Shown one piece after another: positions 10,187 to 22,045 of a stretch of DNA of 64,000 bases. Under the pieces are notes generated by a model. That model did not search any database and was not told where the DNA came from. It saw nothing but the letters and a program-made list of their open reading frames with translations. Position 1 is the first letter of the stretch; the number at the start of each line of letters is the position of its first letter. A program made the translations under genes and the position numbers. Source of the DNA: Coenobita brevimanus (taxonomy: Eukaryota > Arthropoda > Malacostraca > Decapoda > Coenobitidae); the NCBI GenBank assembly GCA_032717465.1, contig CM064732.1, forward strand, positions 25,675,797-25,739,796. The letters run 5' to 3'.

Positions 10187-10667
10187 TATCTATCTATCTA
10201 TCTATTGCCAGACGCCTCAATCCCGTTTGGGGTGGCCACAAACAAATCGCCTCCAAGTCCCCCTGTCCCCCTCCATTTCACTCCCCTGCTCCCAACTCAC
10301 ACCCCCCTCTCTCATATACCTCTCCACCCCATCTCTCCATCTCATCCTCGGCCTCCCCCTCCGTCTTTCCCCCTCCACCTCACTCACATACACTCTCTTC
10401 GTCAGTCTTTGACCCTCCATCCTCTCCACATGGCCAAACCACTTCAGTGTGTTCCTCATAACGCTTCCTATCACATCCACATCAACACCACAACGCTCCT
10501 TTATATCCTCATTCGTCAGCCTGTCTCTCCATGTGACTCCACAGGCTCCTCTTAAATAACTCATTTCCACGGCTCTCACTCTTGACTTGTGTCCTTCCAA
10601 CAACGTCCAAGCTTCACTTCCGTACGTTAGAGTTGGTATCACAATACTGTCATGTAGTAACTTTTTC
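10187..10667 (-). mobile_element. RTE-like LINE B2, strongly 5'-truncated
   Basis: Family B 3' end only. The tail (TATC)n at 10187-10203 is followed on the minus strand by one open frame (10672-10217) covering LLHDSIVIPTLTYGSEAWTL, RGACGVTWRDRL, MRNTLKWFGHVERM, RRRGRPRMRWRDGVERYM and the terminal RRFVCGHP. The C-terminal region shows no stop, so this is one of the less decayed copies. It is bounded by a 9-bp target duplication and interrupts the hAT transposase remnant. Confidence 0.9.
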
Positions 10668-10676
10668 ACCAAACAC
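10668..10676. repeat. Target site duplication of B2, right copy (ACCAAACAC)
   Basis: Exact match to 10178-10186. With B2 removed, the flanks rejoin as continuous sequence of the older hAT copy. Confidence 0.8.
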
Positions 10677-10686
10677 CAAGCATTAA

Positions 10687-10935
10687 ATTATGGAGGTTAT
10701 CAATTGACCCTGAAATGTCAAAATCAAGGTCACTGATTTTCAGAGGGCAATAACTTGAAAACAATTGAAGATAAAGATATTTACTATTAGGAACATACAG
10801 GAACTCGTAGTATGGGCTTTCATTTAGCACCAAGACCTTTGACCTTGAATGACCTTGAAAGGTCAAACACAAGATCAAGGATTTTCAGAGGGCATAACTT
10901 GAAAAAATTTGTGTCATTACCTTTGACTTTAACGT
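10687..10935. repeat. Two-unit degenerate tandem repeat (about 170 bp unit)
   Basis: The block AAGGTCACTGATTTTCAGAG, then GGCAATAACTTGAAAA, near 10720 recurs as AAGGATTTTCAGAG, then GGCATAACTTGAAAA, near 10880. Both are preceded by a CCTTGAAAGGTCAAA-like block. This resembles the 'gacctttgacctt' repeats seen in many invertebrate genomes. No ORF. Confidence 0.55.
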
Positions 10936-11188
10936 ATTAAATCCCAGGGTTCCTGTGTGAGGATTTTGCTGCATGGACGCTAAGCCTACTGCCCTCCATC
11001 TGTCAGCTCATAGTCGCGAAGCTCATAGATCCCTACCCCGGGGTTCCCTCCTATAATAATTTTTGAAAATGCCCAGTTCCGTCCCATATTGAGGATGCCG
11101 TGAGCAATAGGTTAATTGTGCACTAACACTACATGGCAGAATCGAGCCAATATTTAACATCATTAAAATAAGTGCTGTCGGGCTAGTT

Positions 11189-12005
11189 TTTTTTTTATTA
11201 TGCAAGGAAGAAGGAACCAAAGGCCAAGAGCCCGAAACCGTTCCTTCCAAGAAAAAAGAAAACAAAAATAATACAAAAGAGAGCAAAATTTAAGATCCAT
11301 TCATTTTGAGATGCCTGGACACACTGCATTTGAAAGACTGGAGACCATAGGAAGTAGGAAATACAGACAGAGGGAGACAGTTCCAGATTTGACCTGCTGC
11401 ATAAATGAAGGACTGGGAGTAACAGTTAACTCATGCATTAGAGAGCTGGACAGAAAAGGGACGAGAGTTTGTTGCTAGACGGGTGTTATGTGCCCGTCGT
11501 AGAGGTGGAGGGATGCAAGCAGACAGTTCAGAGGAGCAGTGACCATGGAAGTAACGATAGAAAAGAGATAAAGATGCAAAAGTGTGGCGAAGAGACAGAG
11601 GTTGAAGAGAGCCAGTAAGAGGAGAGCTAATAAGACGAAAAGCCTTTGACTCCACTCTGTTGAAAAGAGCTGTATGTGGGGAGCCTTCCCACACATGAGT
11701 GTTGTACTCTACATAGGGGCGAATAAAACCCGTGAATAAAGTCACTAACTGTGCAGGGGTAATGAAGGTACAGAGTCAGCTTAGCACACCCAATCTCTTA
11801 GAAATAGATTTTAAAAGGGATGTAATATGATCTTTCCAAGATAAAGCCCGACAGAATGAAACCCCAAGTATGTTTAAGGATGATGCAGGATTAAGCTGGA
11901 TATTATTAAACATTAGTGGGTACTCCTGTGGAAGATTTTGTCGGTTTGATAGGTGTAAGAACTGAGTCTTTGATGCATTAAAAACTACAAGATCATTTTT
12001 ACCCT
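11189..12005 (-). pseudogene. Jockey-like LINE J3, RT C-terminal part and 3' UTR
   Basis: Minus-strand copy of the jockey-like family. The 3' end is marked by a T run on the plus strand at 11189-11199 (antisense poly-A). The frame 11745-11431 reads LFTGFIRPYVEYNTHVWEGS, then FNRVESKAFRLISSP, FASLSLFYRYFHGHCSSELS and IPPPLRRAHNTRL, the standard C-terminal domain of this clade. The stop-free run is short. An alternative frame carries the rest, and the region 11760-12000 upstream holds the diverged NASKTQFLHLS segment. 5'-truncated at about 12005. It covers only the part after the RT catalytic box. Confidence 0.8.
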
Positions 12006-12738
12006 AGTCATATACATTCTTACATATATTTTTTTTCTATGTTTTCTTCTTCCTTGCTACAGCATTGAGGAAAACTCGCTGACAGTCCCCTGCCAGCATT
12101 GTGTCCTGCCTCTTATGTATCTCATTCCCATCTGAACATTAGAGAGCGACCTTTCTTGTCATTGTCTTTCTGTGTTGTGTGATTCATGTTGCCCTCGCAT
12201 AAAAGTGTTTCATATACCCAGTAACACTTTCAATCGTCACAGCCAACAAGGAAGTGTCGGGAAACATTTACTCGTGGCTGCACATATGTTAGTATTTCTT
12301 CAGCGTGTTTTTCTTTTGACATTCCTCACGGATACCTTTTTCTACCTTTTTGCTACGTGTCCTGATGCCAGTAATTCATCCTTGTTTTTTGTCTCTCCAT
12401 ATTTTTTTCTCCCCCTTCCTTTTTGCTGGTATTTGATTGCTAAATGCACATTCATACATACTGTAAATATACATGCCTGCGGCAACTCCCTCACATAAGC
12501 AGAATATAATGCACACATGACGTCAGTTGGATCAGGTCGCAGAATGGAGTTAAAATCCGATGCCCTGTATGTTTTGTTATACATTTTTTCTTATTTTGTA
12601 TTTAGTCTGTATTGTGTTCTCTACCCACCCGGATGAAAGGAGTGCTCAATATTGTATTTATGACAAAAAACTTTCCTTCTCTCTTTTTGCACATGTATAT
12701 TTTTGGCCTTTGTGCGGTAGGAGAGAATTAAAATTAAA

Positions 12739-12739
<1 letters not shown>
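12006..12739. other. No recognisable feature
   Basis: A/T-rich sequence without repeats or motifs I recognise. The short open frames have no family resemblance. Confidence 0.5.

Positions 12740-12797
<58 letters not shown>
12740..12797. repeat. (TA)n microsatellite at the 3' end of A2
   Basis: About 28 TA units directly abutting the conserved 3' terminus of RTE A2 (minus strand ...GCAGCCTAGGTTTATA). Confidence 0.95.
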
Positions 12798-12801
<4 letters not shown>

Positions 12802-13106
12802 TAGGCTGCTTCCTCCAAGGAAAGGGAGGTAGCCGAGACAGGACGACACACTCCCCATTTACTCATCCATTCAGACACATTCATTCGCATCTTAGCCCCA
12901 AAGGGGAGAACGGACAGATCCTTACCGCACCACACCGCACAAGGGTCAACTGCGCAATGCAATCAGTGACATCCGCAGCAGGGCCCGACAGCAGAGCTGG
13001 TTTACCCCTGCCACATCATAACAGACTCATCCCCTTACCCGCACCTGACCTGACTAGCTGATCAGACCAAATGCGGGAGAATATCTCCTCAGGGCTGCGT
13101 CATCAC

Positions 13107-16052
13107 TTATTCATTCACAATTTCTCTCCATTTATTTCTGTCACGCACAGCCACTCTTCCTTGCTCAACAGACATCCCTCTCGCATCCAGTGCTCTCTTC
13201 ACATTGTCCATCCATCCTATTCGTGGTCTTCCTGTCAGCCTTACACCTCTCACATCAGATCTAGTTATCTTTATCACCAATCGCTCAATATCCATTCTCT
13301 CCATATGCCCAAACCATCGCAACACCCTCTGCTCAGCTCTATCAGCCATCTCCCAAACAACTCCAGTTCTCCTTCACACTTCATCATTTCGCACTCGATC
13401 CATACACGTCACTCCACACATACTCCTCAGACACCTCATCTCCATTACATTCAAACTTTTCCTCTCTGCTACACCCATATTCCATGTTTCAGCCCCATAT
13501 AATGCAGTCGGTACCACAATACCCTCATACAGCCTTCTCTTTACATCCATTCTAAGTGAACGAAATCTAAACACTTTTTTCATTCCTCCCAGCACCTTTC
13601 CTACTTCATTTATTCTAAACTTCACTTCTGCATCTATTCTTCCATCCACAGCAACATGTGACCCTAGATATTTAAAACACTCTACCTCCTCAAGCAACTC
13701 ACCATTCAAAACTATATTGATCCCCCTACCATCTACCAACCTCGTACACTTCATCACTTTACTCTTATTCTCATTTACTTTTAATTTCCTCTTTTCACAC
13801 ACCCTTCCAAACTCCTCTACCAACTGTCTCAATCTCTCCTCTGAATCAGCCACCAATGCAGTATCATCTGCAAACAGCAGCTGCTTCAGATTCCACTCTC
13901 CACCATCAACATTCACCAGACTCAGACCTCCACCTAAAACTCTTGCATTCACCTCCCTTACAACACCATCCATGTAAATATTAAACAACCAAGGCGACAT
14001 CACATATCCCTGTCGCAGCCCCACTTTCACAGAAAACCAATCACTCACAGCATTTCCCACTCTTACACACGCTCTACTATTTACATAAAAATTTTTCACC
14101 CCTTTTAGTAACCTACCTTCAAGTCCATACAATCTTAAAACAGTCCACGAAGCCTCCCTATCATTTCTATCATACGCTTTCTCTAAATCCATAAATGCCC
14201 AAAACACATCCTTGCCTTTTGCTAAATACTTTTCACACACTTGTCTCACTGCAAACACCTGATCCATGCATCCCCTCCCTCTCCTAAAGCCACACTGCTC
14301 ATCACCAATCACTCCCTCTGTACCCTCTCTAACTCTCATAATTAACACTCTACCATACACCTTACCTACAACACACAAGAGACTTATACCCCTAAAGCTA
14401 GTACATTCATACTTATCACCCTTGCCTTTATACAATGGGACCACGCAAGCACTTGCCCAGTCAATTGGCACCATACCTTTCACAAAGCACACATTCAACA
14501 ATCGTACTAACCAGTCAACAATAGTCACTCCACCACCCTTCAGGCATTCCACAGCAGACCCATCCATACCTGCAGCTTTCCCTGTTTTCATCTCCTTTAC
14601 TGCCTTCTCCACTTCCTCCTTCGTGATCAAAGAATCATTCAACTCTCCCAACACATTTATTCCTTGCACCCTTCCATCCGCCACAATCTCAACCACCCTT
14701 TCCTCCTCTACATTTAACAATCTTTCAAAATACTCTGCCCATCTCTTCCTTACTGCATTCATCTCAGTTAACATCCTTCCATCCTCTGCTTTTACTTGTT
14801 CTTCCTTCCCAGACGCTCCCTTTCGCACCCTTTTCACCTCCTTCCAAAACATTTTCTTATTGTGTTGAAAATTCTCTGTCAGCCGCCTACCCCACCTCTC
14901 ATCTGCTGCCTCTTTAGCATTATGCACAGCCCTTCTTGCCCTATTCCTCTTTTCCTTATACCTTTCATATGACAACTCATCCTTCCTCTGCAGCCACACT
15001 TCATATGCACGTCTCTTCTCAGCCACAGCCATACTTACTTCCTCACACCACCATTCACTTCCTTTTCTTACACCACCACACACACGTCTCACACTACGCA
15101 CCTCTTCTGCATGCCCCACCACAGCACTCTTAAATAACTGCCATTCCTCCTCCACATTGCCATTTTCCCGATCTTTCACTGTGGTCCACTCATTTTTCAA
15201 TTTCTCCTGATACTCTATCTTTTTCTCTCTTTTATCCAACTCACTCACTTTCAAAACCTCCCTGCCACACCTAACCCTCCTAGCTCTCACTCATCTCTTA
15301 CCTACTCTTAACTTGCCCTCCACCAGGTAGTGGTCAGACATACCTCCACCCTCCCCTCTCAGAACTCTCACAGCCAACACTCTTCCTATTACATTCATAG
15401 ACACAACCACATAGTCCATCAAAGCTCTATCAACAACCCTTCCACTCTCCTGTCTCACCCATGTATACTTATAAATATCTTTCTTCTCAAACAGCGTATT
15501 TCCAATCACCATCTCTCGCTCAACACACATCGCTATCATTCGTTCCCCATTTTCATTTCTTCCAGGCACACCATGCATACCAACTACGCCTTCAACTGCT
15601 ACATTTCCCACTCTAGCATTCAGATCTCCCATCATTACCACATTCACATTCGCTCCAAAACTCTACAGACACTCATCAAAATCATTCCAGAAAGACTCCC
15701 TCTCTTCTTCATCCCTTTCACTACTAGGCCCATATGCAGTCACACACACCCACAACTCACGTTCAAATTTCACTTTCACCCACATCAGTCTCGATGACAC
15801 CTCCTTCCATTCAATCACACACTGCTGTACTTCCGGACTCACTAACAAGGCCACACCTTCTCTTGCCCTTCCTCTATCAACACCTGACAATCTTCCATTC
15901 ACACTTCCAAACATAGACTCACCCTTCCCTTTCATCTTGGTTTCACTCAAAGCTAACACATCCAACTTTCTTCTCACAAACATTATCCCAATCTCCTCCC
16001 TTTTAGCCGCAATCGTACTACATCCGCGCACATTCATAGACCCAATCTTCAA
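13107..16052 (-). pseudogene. RTE endonuclease-reverse transcriptase polyprotein of A2, three in-frame stops
   Basis: One unbroken reading frame from Met at 16052 to 13107, interrupted only by TAG at 15663-15665, TGA at 15291-15293 and TGA at 13374-13376; no frameshift. Endonuclease motifs: GSMNVRG, LALSETKMKG, TAYGPSSERDEEE, VVMMGDLNARVG, GMSDHYLVEGKLRV. RT motifs: MKTGKAAGMDGSAVE, YKGKGDKYECTSFRGISLL, GFRRGRGCMDQVFAVRQ, FMDLEKAYDRND, RQGYVMSPWLFNIYMDGV, catalytic LLFADDTALVADSEE, then FKYLGSHV, LYGAETWNM. C-terminal: VLRWFGHMERMD and LTGRPRIGWMDNV. Both TGA stops fit CGA-to-TGA changes, the usual decay of CpG. The length is right for the RTE clade. It shares an RT style with families B and C but is distinct from both. 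Confidence 0.92.
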
Positions 16053-16144
16053 GGTACGGGGATAACTCCATCCCCCATCCCTTTCTCTGGCCTGTCTCTT
16101 TTCAGGAACTAAAAAACAGAGGAGGGGGTCCCTAGTCCCCTCAC

Positions 16145-16288
16145 CCCGCCCCTTTTAGTCGCCTTTTACGACACGCAGGGAATACGGTGGCAGTATTCTT
16201 CCTAACACAACCTGGCCGCAGAGTAGTAGTACCACCCCATAGTGCGGCCAGATTGTGTCCCCCCCGCCACAGGGGGGGCCACAATTTA
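16145..16288 (-). promoter_or_regulatory. Structured 5' leader of RTE element A2
   Basis: Read on the minus strand: a GC-rich C-run/G-run hairpin, then a 16-bp stem (ACACAATCTGGCCGCA pairing with TGCGGCCAGGTTGTGT, one mismatch), then hairpin GAATAC/GTATTC, then hairpin GTCG/CGAC and TAAAAGGGG. The last two hairpins are shared with A1 (1780-1856). Conservation between otherwise different elements suggests an RNA or promoter function. Confidence 0.72.
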
Positions 16289-16402
16289 TGATAGATAGAT
16301 AGATAGATATAGATATATAAATATAGATAGATAGAGAGATAGCTAGATATAGATATAAATATAGATAGAGAGATAGATAGGCAGATAGATAGATAGATAT
16401 GT
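16289..16402. repeat. (GATA)n microsatellite at the 5' end of A2
   Basis: Imperfect GATA/TAGATA array of about 110 bp directly adjoining the 5' end of A2. 16403-16790 beyond it shows nothing I recognise. Confidence 0.9.
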
Positions 16403-16794
16403 CATAACCTACGTAGCAGAACAAAATCATTATCAGAAACCAAGAATAAATAACACAAAGAATGGTAAAAAAAAATCTACTAAAATTATCAGTTACCTTA
16501 AATAATGAAAGTCCGCCTAACTCAGGAAATTAAAAATGTCAGCCGGATAGCCAGAGAATCCTGGAAACATGGAAGCCAGACAGTGAGCATTATCTACCCC
16601 ACTATGCCCCGGACTCGGACACGCGGCCAGCTAGTGATGGACAGTAAGGGGAAACAGGCAGCCATCACAGTGGTAGGAAAGAGGGAGGGAGGTAGGAAGG
16701 GAGAGAACTGAGGAAGAGGCGAATATAATGAAGTCGTAGGAGGGGAATCTTCTGACTGTGGTTGAACATGCATATAATCTGCTGAAATGTCGGT

Positions 16795-17640
16795 CTCGGA
16801 ATGAGGGATTCATGGATGGATGGATGATGGATAAATGGATGATAGATGTTAGATGCATAAAGGCTAGATTGTACTGAATGGATAGATGGAGAGACAGATA
16901 AATGGGTGGTAGTTGATCGATGGTGGACTGTAGGTGAATATGTGAATGAATTGATGAACGAATTAATGGAAGGTCGATGGAAGGATGGATTGAGATGTGG
17001 ATGGTGGATAGATGGATTGGTTTAAGCATGAATTGCTTGTAGACAAGTGGATGAATGGATGGATTATGGTGGACGGATGGATATATGATAGATTGGTGGG
17101 AGAGAATGACAGATTTATGTAAGCTTGATATAGGGATGGATGGATGGATGGATAGGTGGATGATATAATGTAATGATGACTACCGAATGGTTCGATAGAG
17201 TGAAGGATGCATGGATCGATGGTTGGCAGGGATGATGGATGGATGGATAGAATGATGGATGTATGGCTTAATGAAAAAATAGATGAATGGGTGGATGGAT
17301 GGATGATGGATGGAGGAAATAACAGAACAATGACAAATGGAGGAATGAACAGTTAAATGATGTTTTGATGGACGGTGGATGGATGGGTGTGTTAATCGAT
17401 GGATGTTTGATGAATGATTTGATGGAAAGAAGATAAATGGTGGATGGAGTGATAGAGAGGAAGACAGATCGATGATGGATATGTGGATGGATAGATGGGT
17501 GGGTGTGTGGATGGGTTGGTGGATCTAAATGGATGGGCAGTTACTGTAGATGGCTGTAGATGTGTGGATTGCCAAATGAATGGATGATGTATGGTGAACA
17601 GACAGAGGGACAGATAGATGGTTGCAACCTTGGAAGAGCG
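16795..17640. repeat. Degenerate (GGAT)n-rich region
   Basis: About 850 bp made largely of GGAT, GATG and GAATGGAT words with no fixed register, the remains of an old tetranucleotide satellite. Similar words resume at 18400-18480. ORFs here encode Ile/His/Pro/Ser-rich low-complexity peptides and are not genes. Confidence 0.75.
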
Positions 17641-17984
17641 TAAGAGATAGAAGATAGGTTGACGGAGGAAGGAATAAAAACTGCATTCTGAGAGAAATGA
17701 GGCTATGAATAAAAAAAAAAAGTGATTCCGATGACCTGATGGATAATTGGATGACTGTGAGTGAATGGAGCATGGGAGACGAGAGTTGGGAGGAGTGTTG
17801 ACTGAGTGAAAGAGAAGTGGAAGGAAGAAAGGAGAAAAACTGTACTGAAAGACGAGCAGTTTGAGTGTAGAAAAAAACATATATCAAGAAGAAGTGGTTT
17901 CAAGGCACAGCAAACCCGTCCCCGGCAGTCATTATAGTCCTGACGTATAACCACAACAGGATATCTAGTCAAAGATGTCACATA

Positions 17985-18405
17985 ACAAATTTGAAGTAAA
18001 TCGGGTGAAAATTTACGATTTTATGCCCATTAAAAATTTTAGGCCCGACCCACCTGATATTGACCCTCTTACCGCTAACCGAGGTGTGACTCCCCTGATG
18101 TTAAGGCATTTTATAGGATGCAGTTGAAAGATGTTTAGTTTTGGTTTCATGTTGATATGGCGAATTGAGAGGAATAGTGGCGAAAAAAACCAGTTTTTTA
18201 CATTTTTTTTTTTTTTACATTTTTTGGTGGCCTTGGCTCAAATAGACCCAAAATTTAATCAAGTGATCAGAGGGTCATAGCCCATCATCCCTGTAATTTC
18301 AGTCAAAATCGCACCAGTAGTTCTCGCGTTGTTAACAGACAGACAAACAAACAGACAAACCGAGTGATAATACCTGTCCTCGAGCCCCTCCGGGGCGGGA
18401 ACGGG
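17985..18405. repeat. Unclassified interspersed repeat inserted in GGAT sequence
   Basis: The end of the block (AGTAGTTCTCGCGTTGTTAA, then an ACAGACAGACAAACAAACAG run and CGAGTGATAATACC) has the look of a widespread arthropod interspersed repeat whose terminus carries a CAGA/CAAA stretch. It is flanked on both sides by GATGGATAATTG words (17739 and 18411). No ORF, so the class is unknown. Confidence 0.4.
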
Positions 18406-18622
18406 TAATTCTGATGGATAATTGAATGTATGAATAGATGAACGGTGGACTGGTGAATGGGTGAATGAATGATAAATGCAACCTGTAAGAAGAATGTGCT
18501 GGGTAAGTGAAAGATAGAGGAAGATGCGAGGATGTGCAATCAAAGAGAGACGTGGAAACAAAAAGAGGAAAGCCTAGCGTGTTAGTACGATGGAGAGATG
18601 GAAAGAACATGGGAAAGGAGAG

Positions 18623-18624
<2 letters not shown>

Positions 18625-18699
<75 letters not shown>
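18625..18699. repeat. (GT)n followed by (GA)n compound microsatellite
   Basis: GT units at 18625-18656 run directly into GA units at 18657-18699. Confidence 0.95.
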
Positions 18700-18701
<2 letters not shown>

Positions 18702-18839
18702 AAGAGAGAATGGAGAGGACATGGGAGGCAATGAAGGGAAAGAAGCAAAAGAAATTGTAACTGAAGAGTAAAAACCCTGGAAGACTGGATGTGTAGCAGA
18801 TAAGCAGAATTACTGAATGATAGGTATACAACTCACGAG

Positions 18840-20150
18840 GCAACCAAAGGGTCTAGGTTGGAATTTATTTAACGTTTGGACAATGAGTGAAAGACAGCAT
18901 GGTTTTCGCCACGAAAGGTCCACTGTTGATATACCCAATCTCATTACGCATATTATCCACCAGTCAATTTACCATCATAGAGAAACCCATGCAGTAGCCT
19001 TTGATATTCTTAAAGCTTTTGACAGAGCTGGCAATGTTCCCTTCTATATAAAATACGTTTCTACGGCGTACCAACTTTTGTCCCACTGATAACCTCCTCT
19101 TTCAGTAAAAGAAGGATACGAGTAATAGTAGGTGATGTACCCGTATATTGCAATTTCCACGCAATTAATGCTGGTGTGCCAGAAAAATCCGTCCTGCTCC
19201 CAACCCTGTTCCGCATTCATGGTAATGATCTCTTGTCTGTCACTCAGAATCCCATTCAGTCATGTGCTGACGACTCAGTGCCTCACAGTTCCTTTACACA
19301 TAACCACGCATTCACAATGTTTGATATCTCTAACTCCCAATTCAGCAAAGATTTCTCCATAAATCAAGACTAAGCTAATATCACTGAGTATTGACAAAAT
19401 AACACTGTCTTATTTAATGCTTGGAAAACTAAATACATATCAATTTCTGATTGACAAAAATCCCCCGATTCCTTCAATACCTTCAATGTAACAAATATTC
19501 CTATCTCTAAAAGTACTAGAATTCTCGGTGGTTCGCCAACAATACCCTCTCATGTCAGATCACGTGCTAAAACCGCCTCAAACAAACTTGGATTATTGCA
19601 CAGAATTATTTACTTGTTCTGAGGAGCAGTTAGCTGTAATTTACAAGAGTGATGTGCTCTCTCAGTTTGAATACTGGTAGCCCTTGTGGAGTGGATGTGG
19701 AAAAGTTGCACTAAAACAGCTGGAAAAATTAAGAGCAACGCTAGAATATTTAAAGACCTTGCAAATACAGTCGAACTACTCCTCTTGCAAATAAGTCGGA
19801 ATGTTGCCTCACTTGCATTATTTTGCAGATATTTTTATGGCAATTGCTCAGACGCAGTTGCATCCACTGTGCCATCTCTCCACGCCTTCCCTCATGCTAC
19901 CCGGGCATCTGTTAGAATCCACTCCTTGACTGTCACGCTGCCATACTGTTGAATTTTTGCTTATCAGTATTTCTTTACTGCTTCTCTCTGGAACTGGCAT
20001 TCACAGATTAGTTTTTTTTTTCAAAAACTTAAAACTACAGCGGTTAAAGTCCAATTGTTAAAGATTTTTTATGAATGGAGGACACCTGTAATCTGGTGTA
20101 CGGAAATTTTTGTTTTTATATTTTCCTTCTTCTGTTCGTCTTCTGTAAAG
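18840..20150 (+). pseudogene. CR1-like LINE D1 reverse transcriptase, heavily decayed
   Basis: RT motifs in shifting plus frames: ERQHGFRHERSTVD near 18890, THAVAFDILKAFDRA near 18985, VPEKSVLLPTLF near 19180, a degraded catalytic box CADDSVPHSS near 19265, then a C-terminal part with RNVASLALFCRYFYGNCSD near 19800, a TRASVRIHSLTVTLP block near 19900 and the end FFMNGGHL near 20070. The C-terminal half matches D2 and D3 (63461-63964). Many stops and shifts. The ORF1 and endonuclease are absent. I call it CR1-like from its RT and C-terminal pattern. A jockey-clade placement cannot be excluded. Confidence 0.65.
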
Positions 20151-20900
20151 AGTTTATTTGATGGATGACCTTGCAGATCTTGATAATTATTGTGTTATAG
20201 GAGGATCGAGAGAAAAGCAGACTGCAGGAGTGCCAATTGGCAAGAAGAAAGAATGACAGAAGAGGCAGACAGTCAGACGGAAAGAACAATAGCCTTGTAG
20301 GAGGAGCAAAAGACAAAAGAAAAACTTTGTATCATAAAGCAGCGACTTTGTATTTGCTTGTAGAGGAGTATATTTTAGACTTGTGGTCGAGCGGCTTTTA
20401 TATCTTGTAGTAGTTTCCCCACCAGATGTCATGTAGTGACGGGAGAGGTAAAGAATAGTATGGGACTATTTTTATTTGTCTTGGAAATATTAAACAGGTA
20501 TAAGAGTGTAAGTCCTGGGTAGCTACCTCCCTGTCTCGCTATCTCTCTCTCTCTCTCTGTTCTAAGGCTAATCTCCGTCTCGACCTCTCTCTAGGGTCGC
20601 TTGTCTCCTTCTGTCTAGCCTGTTCGGTGGCTAATCTCCGTCTGAGCTCTCTTTCCTAAATTCTGGTATAGCAGGGGTGGACTAGATCTTTGTTCACGAG
20701 AGGACTGCTGACAGCTAACTGCATCATCTCCTTACTGGCCGCTGTCGTCAGCTTTCCTCAGTGTTAAGAGTGTGTAAGCATGCTTAGCACTGCTCGATTC
20801 TCGCAGACACAACACCTTCTCATCATTTGACTTCCTGCTTCATCTGTCTCTCTATCTATCTATTTATCTATCTATCTAGTATGATTTGCAATTATAATAT
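20151..20900. other. No gene; short CT and TATC tracts only
   Basis: Unclassified sequence. A CTATCTATCTATTTATC tract lies near 20850, and the block GGCTAATCTCCGTCT occurs twice near 20567 and 20631. No motif I can assign. Confidence 0.5.
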
Positions 20901-20910
20901 GGAGACCTAC

Positions 20911-20913
<3 letters not shown>

Positions 20914-20965
<52 letters not shown>
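20914..20965. repeat. (GA)n microsatellite
   Basis: About 26 GA units. Confidence 0.95.
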
Positions 20966-20968
<3 letters not shown>

Positions 20969-21447
20969 AAGCAGGTTAGAAGATAATATGACAGATATAA
21001 TGCAGAGAATGATTTATGATACAAGGAGACTGAAGTGAGTATGATACCATTATAAAAGGAAATGCAGCACAAAATAGGTTATAAGAGAGAGAAAAAAGCC
21101 GAAAGAGAAAAAAAGCCGAAAGAGATGAACAAAAAATAAAGTATATGAGTACTGCAAAAAATTAAGATATTTGAAGAGATAGACAGAGGAGAAAGGAATG
21201 ACAGATAAGGAAGAAAATCGGGACAAAGAGAGGGATAGATAAGTAGAAGGATAGGCTGAAAGATGAAACGGACCTAGAAAAAAAAAAAAAAAAAAAAAAT
21301 TGCAGCTTAAATGTAAGTGACAAATTGAGATATAAATAACGATACACTAACAGAGATACACAAGAGGAAATAATGGTAGACTAGGCAGATATACCGAAGA
21401 GTCAATACGAGACACAAAATTACATGAAAGATGAATGGAGGGATTAA

Positions 21448-22045
21448 CCCTCTTCAGGAACACCTACAGTTTCGCTTACAACTTAGGTACACCTGGGTCT
21501 GTCAGACACATCTTTTAAAAAATGTTGTAGTGTCACACACGTTGTATATAATGAATTCCTAAATATCCTACAATGTATTAGGTCTTATCAGTTACAAAAC
21601 TATGTGAATAAGTTTTAACTCATTGAACTCCACATATTAAAAAAAATAATATGAAAAAAAAACTAAAAGTTTCTTTCAGTCACCATGCACGAAAACAAAG
21701 AACACTATGAGCCTAGTATTTGTGTCAGATCTTGAGAATGGAGGACCTTCATTAAGGGCATAGTTGATAGCACACAATATAAACTCACCTTGCAAATTCA
21801 TAGTGAAAAATTCTCCCCCCTCCTGAAGTACACCTTGGTCTTACAGTCCCGACATGCAATTCTGAGTGATATACAGTATTGCAAAAACTCAAGAGACACG
21901 AAAGTAACCCCCCTACACCCTGCATGGGCACAAAAAGTTGGGAAGCTACTGAGAAGGACAGGGATCCCAGGCATCTATAAGTTACTGAACTATACCATCG
22001 GAAAAATTGCCCGGGTCTGTCAGACCCAGATGTATCTGAGGAGGG
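21448..22045. mobile_element. piggyBac-type MITE (598 bp) flanked by TTAA
   Basis: TTAA stands at 21444-21447 and 22046-22049. Between them the ends are inverted: left CCCTCTTCAGGAACACCT, right end read inward CCCTCCTCAGATACATCT. piggyBac elements target TTAA and begin CCC/CCY. A GGTCTGTCAGAC palindrome lies near each end (about 21497 and 22016). The only frame of note (21790-22083) crosses the right terminus, so it is not a transposase; the element is non-autonomous. Confidence 0.72.

Larger units (their letters stand above)
12798..16288 (-). mobile_element. RTE-type LINE A2, apparently full length
   Basis: A 3.5-kb element with a structured 5' leader (16145-16288), one ORF of about 980 codons (16052-13107) and a 3' UTR of about 300 bp ending in GCAGCCTAGGT. 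The 3' end matches copy A3 at 51660-51901. The 5' side abuts a (TATC)n tract and the 3' side a (TA)n tract. Confidence 0.88.

Noticed and set aside
17985..18420. GATGGATAATTG on both sides of the 18-kb repeat as a target duplication
   Set aside because: The word is common in the surrounding GGAT-rich DNA, so the match is not informative.
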